Part shown: positions 1 to 5,603 of the stretch, in pieces | Layout: each line of letters opens with the position of its first letter | How positions within the stretch are numbered: position 1 is the first letter of the stretch | Assembly (NCBI GenBank): GCA_038258095.1 | Contig: JBBSQE010000150.1 | Coordinates: 1 to 7,599, forward strand | Reading direction: 5' to 3' | DNA length: 7,599 bases | From: JBBSQE01 sp038258095 | Lineage (GTDB): Bacteria; Actinomycetota; Thermoleophilia; Solirubrobacterales; 70-9 | Translations under genes and position numbers: made by a program | The notes under the pieces: generated by a model | Database searches by the model: none | The model's input: only the letters and a program-made list of their open reading frames with translations | What the model was told of the DNA's origin: nothing

Positions 1-53
1 CAGCCGCGAGGATCGCGGTGGCCTGAGGCGTGGTACCGCCGGGCGATTGGTCG
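1..53 (-). other. Region downstream of carD; possible 5' end of ispD
   Basis: This short stretch follows the carD stop codon on the minus strand. Read from about position 31 down to 1, one frame gives T-P-Q-A-T-A-I-L-A-A. This resembles the N-terminus of IspD (2-C-methyl-D-erythritol 4-phosphate cytidylyltransferase), where an A-x-I-L-A-A-G stretch starts the nucleotide-binding loop. IspD following CarD is a known arrangement in actinobacteria such as Mycobacterium. However, no ATG, GTG or TTG lies in this frame between the carD stop and the window edge; the nearest upstream in-frame TTG is about 100 nt inside carD. A noncanonical ACG at 31-29 sits where the methionine would be expected. Only ten codons are visible, so the identification is tentative. 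No terminator hairpin with a T-run is seen after carD. Confidence 0.3.
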
Positions 54-605
54 CTAGGCCGTCTGGGCGGCGAAGCGGTCCTCCAGCAGGCCGGCGAGGT
101 ACTCCTCGGCGCCGTCCTCGTCCTGCTCGAGGGCGTACATGAACTCGGAGGCAAGGATCTTCTTGGCCCGGGTGTACATCTGCTTCTCACCGGTCGAGAG
201 GCCCTTCTCCATCTCTCGGAGCGCAAGGTTGCGGACGACCTCGGCGAGCTCCATGACGTCACCGGTCTTGATCTTCTCGCGGTTGTACTTGAACCGGCGG
301 TTCCAATTCTTCGGCATATCGGAGACGTCGTCGGTCAGGACGCGGACGACCTTGTCCATCTCGGTCCCCTCGATGATGCGGCGCAACCCCGCGACCCCGG
401 CGTTCTCGCACGGGACCATCACTGTCAGCTGGTTGTGAAGGATCTTGATGGTGAGGTACTCGCGGCTCTCCCCCATCAGATCCCGGGTCTCCTTCTTCAT
501 CACGATGCCGGCACCGTGATGCGGGTAGACGACCTTGTCGCCCTCCTCGAAATCGCAGACGTACGGGATCTCCGCGATGTCTGCCTCGAGGCCTACCTCA
601 GTCAC
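54..605 (-). CDS. carD: CarD-family RNA polymerase-binding transcription regulator
   Basis: CarD binds the RNA polymerase beta subunit and stabilises the promoter open complex, tuning transcription of rRNA and many housekeeping genes. The RNAP-interaction domain runs from about residue 19 to 70 and opens with the family signature GDKVVYPHHGAG (22-33). The C-terminal helical DNA-binding domain (about 80-180) includes KNWNRRFK (99-106). Trp101 in this motif aligns with the minor-groove wedge tryptophan of M. tuberculosis CarD (Trp85), and Arg41 aligns with its RNAP-contacting Arg25. The length of 183 aa is about 20 longer than the 162-aa mycobacterial protein, because of an N-terminal extension of about 16 residues and a longer acidic C-terminal end. 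The only ordinary in-frame start ahead of the domain is GTG at 605, which has a poor ribosome site. An excellent one lies upstream and points to ATT at 623-621, which would add six residues. It lies 60 nt after disA on the same strand, so co-transcription is likely. Confidence 0.95.
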   Translation of the reverse strand: MTEVGLEADIAEIPYVCDFEEGDKVVYPHHGAGIVMKKETRDLMGESREYLTIKILHNQLTVMVPCENAGVAGLRRIIEGTEMDKVVRVLTDDVSDMPKNWNRRFKYNREKIKTGDVMELAEVVRNLALREMEKGLSTGEKQMYTRAKKILASEFMYALEQDEDGAEEYLAGLLEDRFAAQTA

Positions 606-628
606 TTCATCTAGCTCGGGAATGACTA

Positions 629-639
629 CTCCTCCTCCT
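629..639 (-). promoter_or_regulatory. Very strong Shine-Dalgarno upstream of carD
   Basis: The minus strand reads AGGAGGAGGAG here, far stronger than any other ribosome site in the window. The core AGGAGG (636-631) is 7 nt from an in-frame ATT codon at 623-621 but about 25 nt from the GTG at 605. The spacing therefore favours initiation at ATT, or another event just downstream, rather than at GTG. The site lies in the disA-carD gap and also forms the last codons of a ten-codon ATG frame (658-626). Confidence 0.6.
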
Positions 640-665
640 GGTTCGTGACGACCGCCATCCGGTCA

Positions 666-1778
666 TCAGCTCTGCAGATAGCGGTCGACGAGGTCGACCT
701 CCTGAAGCCTGCGCAACCCTTCGCGGATGTCCTTCGCGCGGGTCTCGCCGACTCCATCGACGGCTTCGAGATCGGCATCGGAGGCCGCGAGGACCTCTTC
801 GAGACCGCCGAACTCGCGAATGATCTTCTGAACTGCAAGCTTGGGGAGCCTGGGGATGCGGCCGAGCACCCGGTGGCCCCGTGACGAGACCGGGAAGTCG
901 AGCGTGTTCATCTTGCGGTCATAGCCGAGCATCTCGGCGAGGCGACCGAAGTCGAGCACGTCCTGGTGGGGCAGGTGCGCGAGCGTCTGCTGGACGATCG
1001 AGAGGCTCTCCTCCGTGTCCTCCAACGAGTAGTCGCGGATCAGGGCGGCCTTGTCCGCCGCCACGCCGACCATCGTCTCCTCGAGCTGCATCTCGATCAG
1101 CCGGCCCTCGGTTCCGAGCTCGACGATGTAGCGCTCCACCTCGACCGCCATCCGGGTCACGAGCTCGGCACGCTGGAGCACGGCGAGGACGTCGTAGAGG
1201 ACGACGCCGCCCTTGAACTCGAGAACCGTGAGGCGAGTGGAGACCTGGTCCAGCCGGGCCCGGTACTTGTCGAGCGTCGCGAGACCCTGGTTCGCCTTCG
1301 CCAGGATCGCCGGGATGTCCTGGAGGATGTACTTCGTGCCCTCGACGTAGAGCGACACGACGTCGCGGCGCTGTGAGATCGCGATCACGAGAGCGTTGGT
1401 CTGCTTCGAGACGCGCTCGGCCGTGCGGTGCCGCGTGCCGGTCTCCGAGGAGAGGATCGTCGGGTCCGGCATCAGCTGCACGTTCGCCCAGGCGATCTTC
1501 GTCGCATCGGCGTTGAGGACGATCGCCCCGTCCATCTTCGCCACCTGGTAGAGCAGCGCGGGCGTGTAGTCCACCTCGAGCGAGAGGCCGCCGGAGAAGA
1601 GGAAGGAGAGATCGTCGGTGTCACCGACGACGATCAGGCCACCGGTGCGGGAGTGCACGATGCTGTCGATGCCCTCGCGGAGAGCAGCGCCCGGGGCGAC
1701 CACGTCGAGCGCTCGCAGCAGCCGGGGATCCTGACGCTCTGAGAGTTCGTGAAGCTCATCCCCGGGACTCGAAGCCAT
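666..1778 (-). CDS. disA: DNA integrity scanning protein DisA, diadenylate cyclase
   Basis: DisA condenses two ATP into cyclic di-AMP. It forms an octamer that scans DNA, and its activity falls at branched recombination intermediates. With the start at ATG 1778 the protein is 370 aa, close to the usual 355-360. The DAC domain (about 25-150) contains both catalytic motifs: DGA at 83-85, the metal-binding Asp motif, and RHRTAER at 116-122. A central helical linker spans about 150-300. A C-terminal helix-hairpin-helix DNA-binding domain (about 331-360) includes the loop VDGVGETRAKDI. An upstream TTG at 1859 would add 27 residues, but that TTG is part of a TTGACA hexamer and the extra residues are unlike the family, so ATG 1778 is preferred. 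The gene lies 123 bp downstream of radA, which encodes a known functional partner of DisA, and 60 bp upstream of carD. All key residues are present, so the enzyme should be active. Confidence 0.96.
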   Translation of the reverse strand: MASSPGDELHELSERQDPRLLRALDVVAPGAALREGIDSIVHSRTGGLIVVGDTDDLSFLFSGGLSLEVDYTPALLYQVAKMDGAIVLNADATKIAWANVQLMPDPTILSSETGTRHRTAERVSKQTNALVIAISQRRDVVSLYVEGTKYILQDIPAILAKANQGLATLDKYRARLDQVSTRLTVLEFKGGVVLYDVLAVLQRAELVTRMAVEVERYIVELGTEGRLIEMQLEETMVGVAADKAALIRDYSLEDTEESLSIVQQTLAHLPHQDVLDFGRLAEMLGYDRKMNTLDFPVSSRGHRVLGRIPRLPKLAVQKIIREFGGLEEVLAASDADLEAVDGVGETRAKDIREGLRRLQEVDLVDRYLQS

Positions 1779-1832
1779 CAGGGACCGATGATGGCAAATT
1801 CCGAGATAGGGCGCGAGCAGGGAAATCCCGCG

Positions 1833-1859
1833 TGGATAGGTCGGATAAGGACTTGTCAA
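1833..1859 (-). promoter_or_regulatory. Candidate disA promoter (TTGACA / TATCCA)
   Basis: The minus strand has a perfect TTGACA (-35 consensus) at 1859-1854. It is followed after 15 nt by TATCCA at 1838-1833 as a possible -10. The 15-nt spacer is shorter than the optimum of about 17, so the -10 assignment is weak. The location in the radA-disA gap, about 55 nt before the preferred disA ATG, is sensible for a promoter serving disA and carD independently of radA. Confidence 0.4.
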
Positions 1860-1882
1860 GCGGCAGGGCCGGGCGGGCGGGA

Positions 1883-1903
1883 GAAACCAGCCCGCTCCGG
1901 GCT
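1883..1903 (-). terminator. Candidate terminator at the end of radA
   Basis: On the minus strand, AGCCCG (1903-1898), loop GAG, CGGGCT (1894-1889) form a perfect 6-bp GC-rich stem. It is followed by GGTTTC, a short T-run. The first stem bases overlap the radA TAG stop codon. The T-tract is weak, so termination may be partial, allowing some readthrough into disA. Confidence 0.4.
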
Positions 1904-3341
1904 ATGCCGCTTCGCCCAGGGCCTCTGCCGAAGTGGCTGCCGGTTCGGCGCGGCCCCGCCCGAGCCCGTCCTTGATCGCCGACCGGATCGACGAGTGCGT
2001 GCTCATGCCCGCGAGCTTCTCACCGCCGGCCGGGCCGAGGACCGATCGCAGGCCGAACTTGTGGGCTTCGGCGACCCGGCGGTCGGCGTGGCCGACGAGC
2101 CGCAGCTCGCCGGTGAGGCCGAGTTCCCCGAAGCAGGCGAGCGGACGGCCATCGGGGGTGACGAGCGCCTGGTTCCGTTGAGCCGACGCAACGGCGAGCG
2201 CCACCGCGAGGTCGGCGCCGGGCTCATCGACCCGCACACCGCCAGCGACGTTGACGAAGACGTCTGCGGAACCGAGGGCGATGCCCGCGTGGCGGGTCAG
2301 CACGGCGAGCACGAGGCTGAGTCTGTTCCGATCGATGCCGTTGGCCATCCGCCGCGGGTTGTCGAGCTCGGTCGGAGCGACGAGGGCCTGCACCTCGACG
2401 AGCACCGGCCGGCTGCCCTCCATCGAGGCGAGGACGACCGAGCCCGGCGCCCGCGTCGCCTCCTCCACGAAGCGGGCCGAGGGGTCCGCGACCTCGGTGA
2501 GTCCCCCCTCTCGCATCTCGAACACGCCCACCTCGCTGGTCGCGCCGAAGCGGTTCTTGGAGGCGCGGATCGTGCGATAGGTCCGCTCGCGTTCCCCCTC
2601 GAAGCGCAGGACGCAGTCGACGAGGTGCTCGAGGACCCGCGGCCCGGCGAGGTTGCCGTCCTTCGTGACATGCCCGACGAGGATCAGGGCGATGTCGAGC
2701 CACTTGGCGACCTCGGTCAGGGCTGCAGCGGCCTCGCGGATCTGGCTGACCGAGCCGGCAGCCCCGCCCTCGGCACCGTGGAGCGTCTGGATCGAGTCGA
2801 TCACGCAGACGTCCGGGCGCTCGACCTCGAGCGTGGCGACGACGGGTTCCAACTGCGACTCGGCGAGAGCGGGGACTGAGAGGGCGGCGTCGCCGAGCCG
2901 CTCGGCCCGCAGGCGCACCTGTGCCGCCGATTCCTCTCCGGAGACGTAGAGCGTGCGGGCGCCTGAGGCGGCGAGGTTGGCGAGCGCCATCCCGGTGAGC
3001 GTGCTCTTGCCGATGCCCGGCGAGCCGCCTAGCAGGACCAGCGAGCCGGGCACGAGGCCTCCGCCGAGGACCCGGTCGAGCTCACCGATTCGTGTCTGGA
3101 GCCGCGGCACGTCGGGAGAGGCGACGTCGCGCAGGGGGACCGGCTTCCCGGCGAGGCCCGAGTAGGCGCCTGCGCCCCGGGCGCCCCCGCCCGAGCCGCG
3201 CAGCCCGCCCGACCTCGATGCCGGCGGGGCGCGCGTCTCCTCGAGCGTGTTCCACTCGCCACACCCGGCGCAGCGACCGGTCCACGTCCCCGCGACGTGC
3301 CCGCACTCAGAGCAGGTGTATCGGGTCTTCACGCGAGCCAT
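1902..3341 (-). CDS. radA: DNA repair protein RadA (Sms)
   Basis: RadA is a RecA-like hexameric ATPase and helicase that drives branch migration and helps process recombination intermediates with RecA. The 479-aa product has the family architecture. An N-terminal C4 zinc finger uses Cys10, Cys13, Cys24 and Cys27. A Gly/Arg-rich linker covers about 40-65. The ATPase core has Walker A GGSPGIGKST (105-114) and Walker B VCVIDS (178-183). The RadA-specific KNRFG motif is at 262-266. A C-terminal Lon-protease-like domain (about 300-455) contains DEPGADLAVALAVAS (372-386). The last 20 or so residues are Ala/Glu-rich and probably disordered. The ATG at 3341 is supported by the zinc finger starting nine residues later. 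No Shine-Dalgarno is seen; instead a TAACCT hexamer lies 6 nt before the ATG, suggesting a leaderless mRNA. The gene stands first in a radA-disA-carD run and is divergent from the secreted hydrolase. Confidence 0.97.
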   Translation of the reverse strand: MARVKTRYTCSECGHVAGTWTGRCAGCGEWNTLEETRAPPASRSGGLRGSGGGARGAGAYSGLAGKPVPLRDVASPDVPRLQTRIGELDRVLGGGLVPGSLVLLGGSPGIGKSTLTGMALANLAASGARTLYVSGEESAAQVRLRAERLGDAALSVPALAESQLEPVVATLEVERPDVCVIDSIQTLHGAEGGAAGSVSQIREAAAALTEVAKWLDIALILVGHVTKDGNLAGPRVLEHLVDCVLRFEGERERTYRTIRASKNRFGATSEVGVFEMREGGLTEVADPSARFVEEATRAPGSVVLASMEGSRPVLVEVQALVAPTELDNPRRMANGIDRNRLSLVLAVLTRHAGIALGSADVFVNVAGGVRVDEPGADLAVALAVASAQRNQALVTPDGRPLACFGELGLTGELRLVGHADRRVAEAHKFGLRSVLGPAGGEKLAGMSTHSSIRSAIKDGLGRGRAEPAATSAEALGEAA

Positions 3342-3347
3342 GCACCC

Positions 3348-3353
3348 AGGTTA
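3348..3353 (-). promoter_or_regulatory. Candidate -10 box of a leaderless radA promoter
   Basis: The minus strand reads TAACCT, matching the TANNNT form of actinobacterial -10 elements. It ends 6 nt before the radA ATG, so transcription would begin at or very near the start codon. No recognisable -35 is seen 16-18 nt upstream. The absence of a Shine-Dalgarno at radA agrees with leaderless expression. Confidence 0.45.
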
Positions 3354-3409
3354 GGAGCGGCCTCCGACGTCTTCGCCCCACCCGGCCACCCTCGCCCGCC
3401 CGAACCCAA

Positions 3410-3483
3410 CCGTCGAGTGGACGATCCCGCCCGTCGAGTGGACGATTTTGCGCATCTATTCCGCACTTTCGGCCACTCGATGC
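3410..3483. repeat. Operator-like repeat array, two direct copies plus one inverted
   Basis: The 16-mer CCGTCGAGTGGACGAT occurs perfectly at 3410-3425 and 3431-3446, a period of 21 bp, or about two helical turns. Each copy contains the dyad CGTC-N5-GACG. On the opposite strand at 3483-3468 a third copy matches 12 of 16 positions and keeps the core TCGAGTGG intact. Two in-phase copies plus an inverted one in a divergent promoter region look like binding sites for a dimeric regulator. The function is inferred; a dispersed chromosomal repeat is an alternative. Confidence 0.65.
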
Positions 3484-3534
3484 GATTCGGGCGGCTGCGG
3501 ATCTGCCGCCGGCTCCGGCTCCGGCTCGGCGCGA

Positions 3535-3540
3535 TAGAGT
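3535..3540 (+). promoter_or_regulatory. Candidate -10 box for the hydrolase gene
   Basis: TAGAGT fits the TANNNT pattern and lies 38 nt before the ATG at 3579, leaving a leader of about 30 nt. The leader contains the purine-rich GAGAGGGGG (3559-3567), which may serve as a ribosome site, though it is about 11 nt from the ATG. No good -35 is visible. Confidence 0.3.
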
Positions 3541-3578
3541 GACGAGGTGCATCGCCCGAGAGGGGGCGGCGCAGGGGT

Positions 3579-5570
3579 ATGACGGGGACTCGACGCAAGG
3601 CCGGTCTGGCGACGGCGCTTCTGGCGCTGGCGCTCTGCATGCCCGCGGTCGCGCATGCCTTCGACCCGCTCGCCGAGGCGCGCAACTTCGCGAAGATCAA
3701 CGAGCGAAATCAGCAGATCACGCTGACGCCCTCCTTCCAGGCGCTCCTCGCGGCGCAGAACGCGCGGGACACCGGGGACCTGGCACAGATCCTCGCGTCG
3801 GACCCGGAGCGAAACCCGCTCGGGAACGTGTGCGCTCAGCGCAAGAACGAGTGCGCGGGCGACGTCCGTCTCTACGACTGGGGCGACAGGTACGGGATCG
3901 CGACGCCGGTCCTGTTCACTGCCCGCTCCGGGGCGGAGATCTCCGGGACCGTCTGGGCGACCCGCGCAGGTCCCGAGAAGCGGCCCGGGGTCGTGATCAC
4001 GACCGGCTCCGTCCAGGCGCCGGAGACCCTCTACTGGGCGTTTGCCGCCGTGCTCGCAAAGCACGGATACGTGGTGCTGACGTACGACGTTCAGGGCCAG
4101 GGCCGAAGCGACACGTTCGGAGAGGGCGCCGACCGCCAGGAGGGCGTTCCCTCCCAGGCGGGTCAGCCCTTCTATGACGGCACCGAGGACGGTCTCGACT
4201 TTCTGCTCTCGACGCCCCAGCGCCCGTACTCACCGCGGGTGAGCTGCGGCAACGCAAACGGCGGGACCGCGACCAGCCATGCCGCAAAGCAGGCGAGGCG
4301 CGTCAAGGCCGGCCTGAACACTGACTTCAACCCTCTCCATGGGGTGCTCGACCCGACGCGGATCGGGATCGCCGGACACTCGCTCGGCGCCGGTGCCGTG
4401 TCGTTTATCGGCCAGAAGGATCCCCGTGTCGACGCCGTCGTCGCTCTGGACAACCTCCAGGCGCCCAACACCGCATCGGCATGCCCCGCCCGTCCCGACA
4501 CCCGGTCCGTGCCGCCGATCACGAAGCCCGCACTGGGGATGTCGGCCGACTACGGCCTCACCCAGAATCCCTTCACCGCCGACCCCGCGCGCGATGCGAA
4601 GAACGCCGGGTTCGCCGCCTACAGGGATGCCGGGGTCGATTCGATGCAGGTCAACGTGCGCGGCGGAACCCACTACGAATTCGCCTTCCTGCCGGGCAAC
4701 ACCGCCCCGATACCTCTCGGCGCAGCAACATTCCGCGGCTACGACATGGTCGGCTGGTATCTGACCGCCTGGTTCGATCGCTACGTGAAGGAGGACGCCG
4801 GTGCGCAAGCGAGGCTTCTCACCGACCGCTGGTGCACGGACGCCCGCGAGGCCGCGGTGGACCTCGGCGGCGACGGGGACCTATACAGCTTCTACTACGA
4901 CTCCCCGCTCGACATCGCCCGCCCGGGCGGTGGTCGCGACCAGGTCGCTGATCTCCGCGCCGGGTGTGCCCCGGGCGGGGGCCTCGCTGCCGATGGCGCG
5001 CCGGCCGACTACGACCTGATCAGCGATGCCCGGACACCAGATGGCCCCGGCCCCGGCCCCGCCAAGCCCGACCCGAAGGCGGGCGGCCCGGGCGCTCCGC
5101 AGGGGAGCGGCGGCACCGGCAGGGGTCCGGCGTCGTGCAGGTCCGCCAAGCCGGTACGGGGCTCTCGCCGCGCCGACCGATCGCTTCGCGGGACCCGTGG
5201 GGCCGACCGGATCCTCGGGTTCGCGGGCAACGACCGGATCCGCGCCCGCGGGGGCAACGACTGCGTCTTCGGGGGCCGCGGCCGCGATCTGGTCGCGGGC
5301 CAAGCTGGAAACGACAGCGCCGGCGGTCAGGGGGGGAACGACATCGTGACCGGTGGTCGCGGGCGGGACATCCTGCGCGGCAACGGCGGCCGCGACACGA
5401 TCGCCGGGGGCCCCGGCAATGACATCCTGTTCGGCGGCCCGGGCGCCGACATGGTGCGAACCCGTGACGGGGTCGCGGACGTCGTCGAGTGCGGCAGGGG
5501 CAGAGACCGCGTCATCGCCGACCGCAAGGACAGCCTGCGCGGTTGCGAGGTCGTCAGGCGCGGACGCTGA
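3579..5570 (+). CDS. Secreted alpha/beta hydrolase with C-terminal RTX-like repeats
   Basis: The 663-aa product is probably an exported esterase or lipase-like enzyme. A Sec signal peptide covers 1-27: TRRK at 4-7, a hydrophobic Ala/Leu stretch, and cleavage after AHA. The alpha/beta-hydrolase domain spans about 100-405. The nucleophile elbow is GHSLGAG (266-272) with Ser268. Likely partners are Asp324 (MSADYG) and His365 (GGTHYEF); the Asp is the less certain. Strand VVLTYDVQGQGRSD (165-178) is typical of the fold. A Pro/Gly-rich linker (about 487-519) joins this domain to ten GGxGxDxxx-type nonapeptides (537-627). A cap follows with Cys638 and Cys656, which could form a disulfide. Such repeats bind calcium in RTX proteins. 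Several Cys in the enzyme domain (85, 92, 223, 302, 419, 463) suit an extracytoplasmic protein. The substrate cannot be told from sequence. The gene is divergent from radA and convergent, 33 bp away, with the reductase-like gene. Confidence 0.93.
   Translation: MTGTRRKAGLATALLALALCMPAVAHAFDPLAEARNFAKINERNQQITLTPSFQALLAAQNARDTGDLAQILASDPERNPLGNVCAQRKNECAGDVRLYDWGDRYGIATPVLFTARSGAEISGTVWATRAGPEKRPGVVITTGSVQAPETLYWAFAAVLAKHGYVVLTYDVQGQGRSDTFGEGADRQEGVPSQAGQPFYDGTEDGLDFLLSTPQRPYSPRVSCGNANGGTATSHAAKQARRVKAGLNTDFNPLHGVLDPTRIGIAGHSLGAGAVSFIGQKDPRVDAVVALDNLQAPNTASACPARPDTRSVPPITKPALGMSADYGLTQNPFTADPARDAKNAGFAAYRDAGVDSMQVNVRGGTHYEFAFLPGNTAPIPLGAATFRGYDMVGWYLTAWFDRYVKEDAGAQARLLTDRWCTDAREAAVDLGGDGDLYSFYYDSPLDIARPGGGRDQVADLRAGCAPGGGLAADGAPADYDLISDARTPDGPGPGPAKPDPKAGGPGAPQGSGGTGRGPASCRSAKPVRGSRRADRSLRGTRGADRILGFAGNDRIRARGGNDCVFGGRGRDLVAGQAGNDSAGGQGGNDIVTGGRGRDILRGNGGRDTIAGGPGNDILFGGPGADMVRTRDGVADVVECGRGRDRVIADRKDSLRGCEVVRRGR
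5187..5459 (+). repeat. RTX-like nonapeptide repeat-coding tract (10 x 27 bp)
   Basis: Ten consecutive 9-residue units of the form G-G-x-G-(N/R)-D-x-(I/V/L)-x are encoded here, for example GGPGNDILF and GGRGRDILR. Units 2 to 10 keep an Asp in the sixth position. The first unit (RGTRGADRIL) and the last (GGPGADMVR) are the most divergent, as expected at the ends of a beta-roll. This is a protein-level repeat within the hydrolase gene; the DNA units have drifted and are not identical. Confidence 0.9.
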
Positions 5571-5603
5571 TGCCTGCCCTGGTCCCTCCGCCGGCCTGAA
5601 GCC

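Larger units (their letters stand above)
3342..3578. other. Divergent intergenic region between radA and hydrolase gene
   Basis: This 237-bp gap separates the divergently transcribed radA and hydrolase genes. It holds the candidate radA -10 next to radA, a repeat array in the middle (3410-3483), a locally AT-richer patch around 3444-3470, three tandem GGCTCC-like hexamers (3511-3528), and a candidate -10 (TAGAGT, 3535-3540) ahead of the hydrolase. I see no convincing gene on either strand; open frames crossing it are GC-driven and run into the flanking genes out of phase. Confidence 0.7.

Noticed and set aside
1779..1859. Upstream TTG start for disA adding 27 residues
   Set aside because: The TTG is part of a TTGACA hexamer, the extra residues do not resemble DisA proteins, and ATG 1778 gives the normal family length.
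1749..2879. Long plus-strand open frame (376 codons) opposite radA and the start of disA
   Set aside because: It lies antisense to radA, whose zinc finger and Walker motifs are unmistakable. Its Arg/Gly/Asp-rich composition is typical of a GC-driven shadow frame, and it has no domain I recognise.
3511..3528. Three tandem GGCTCC-like hexamers
   Set aside because: Short, imperfect and GC-rich; expected by chance or slippage at this base composition. Mentioned only as part of the intergenic description.
3592..3641. Lipoprotein or Tat signal in the hydrolase
   Set aside because: Cys20 is preceded by L-A-L, with Leu rather than Gly, Ala or Ser at -1, which is a poor lipobox. TRRKAGL lacks the Tat Phe-Leu. 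The AHA cleavage site fits an ordinary Sec signal better.
3092..4177. Plus-strand frame spanning the radA start, the intergenic gap and the hydrolase start
   Set aside because: Very Arg-rich and out of phase with the hydrolase, whose signal peptide and catalytic motifs fix the true frame.
5571..5603. Possible bidirectional terminator between the convergent genes
   Set aside because: I find no stem longer than about 3-4 bp and no T-run on either strand in the 33-bp gap.
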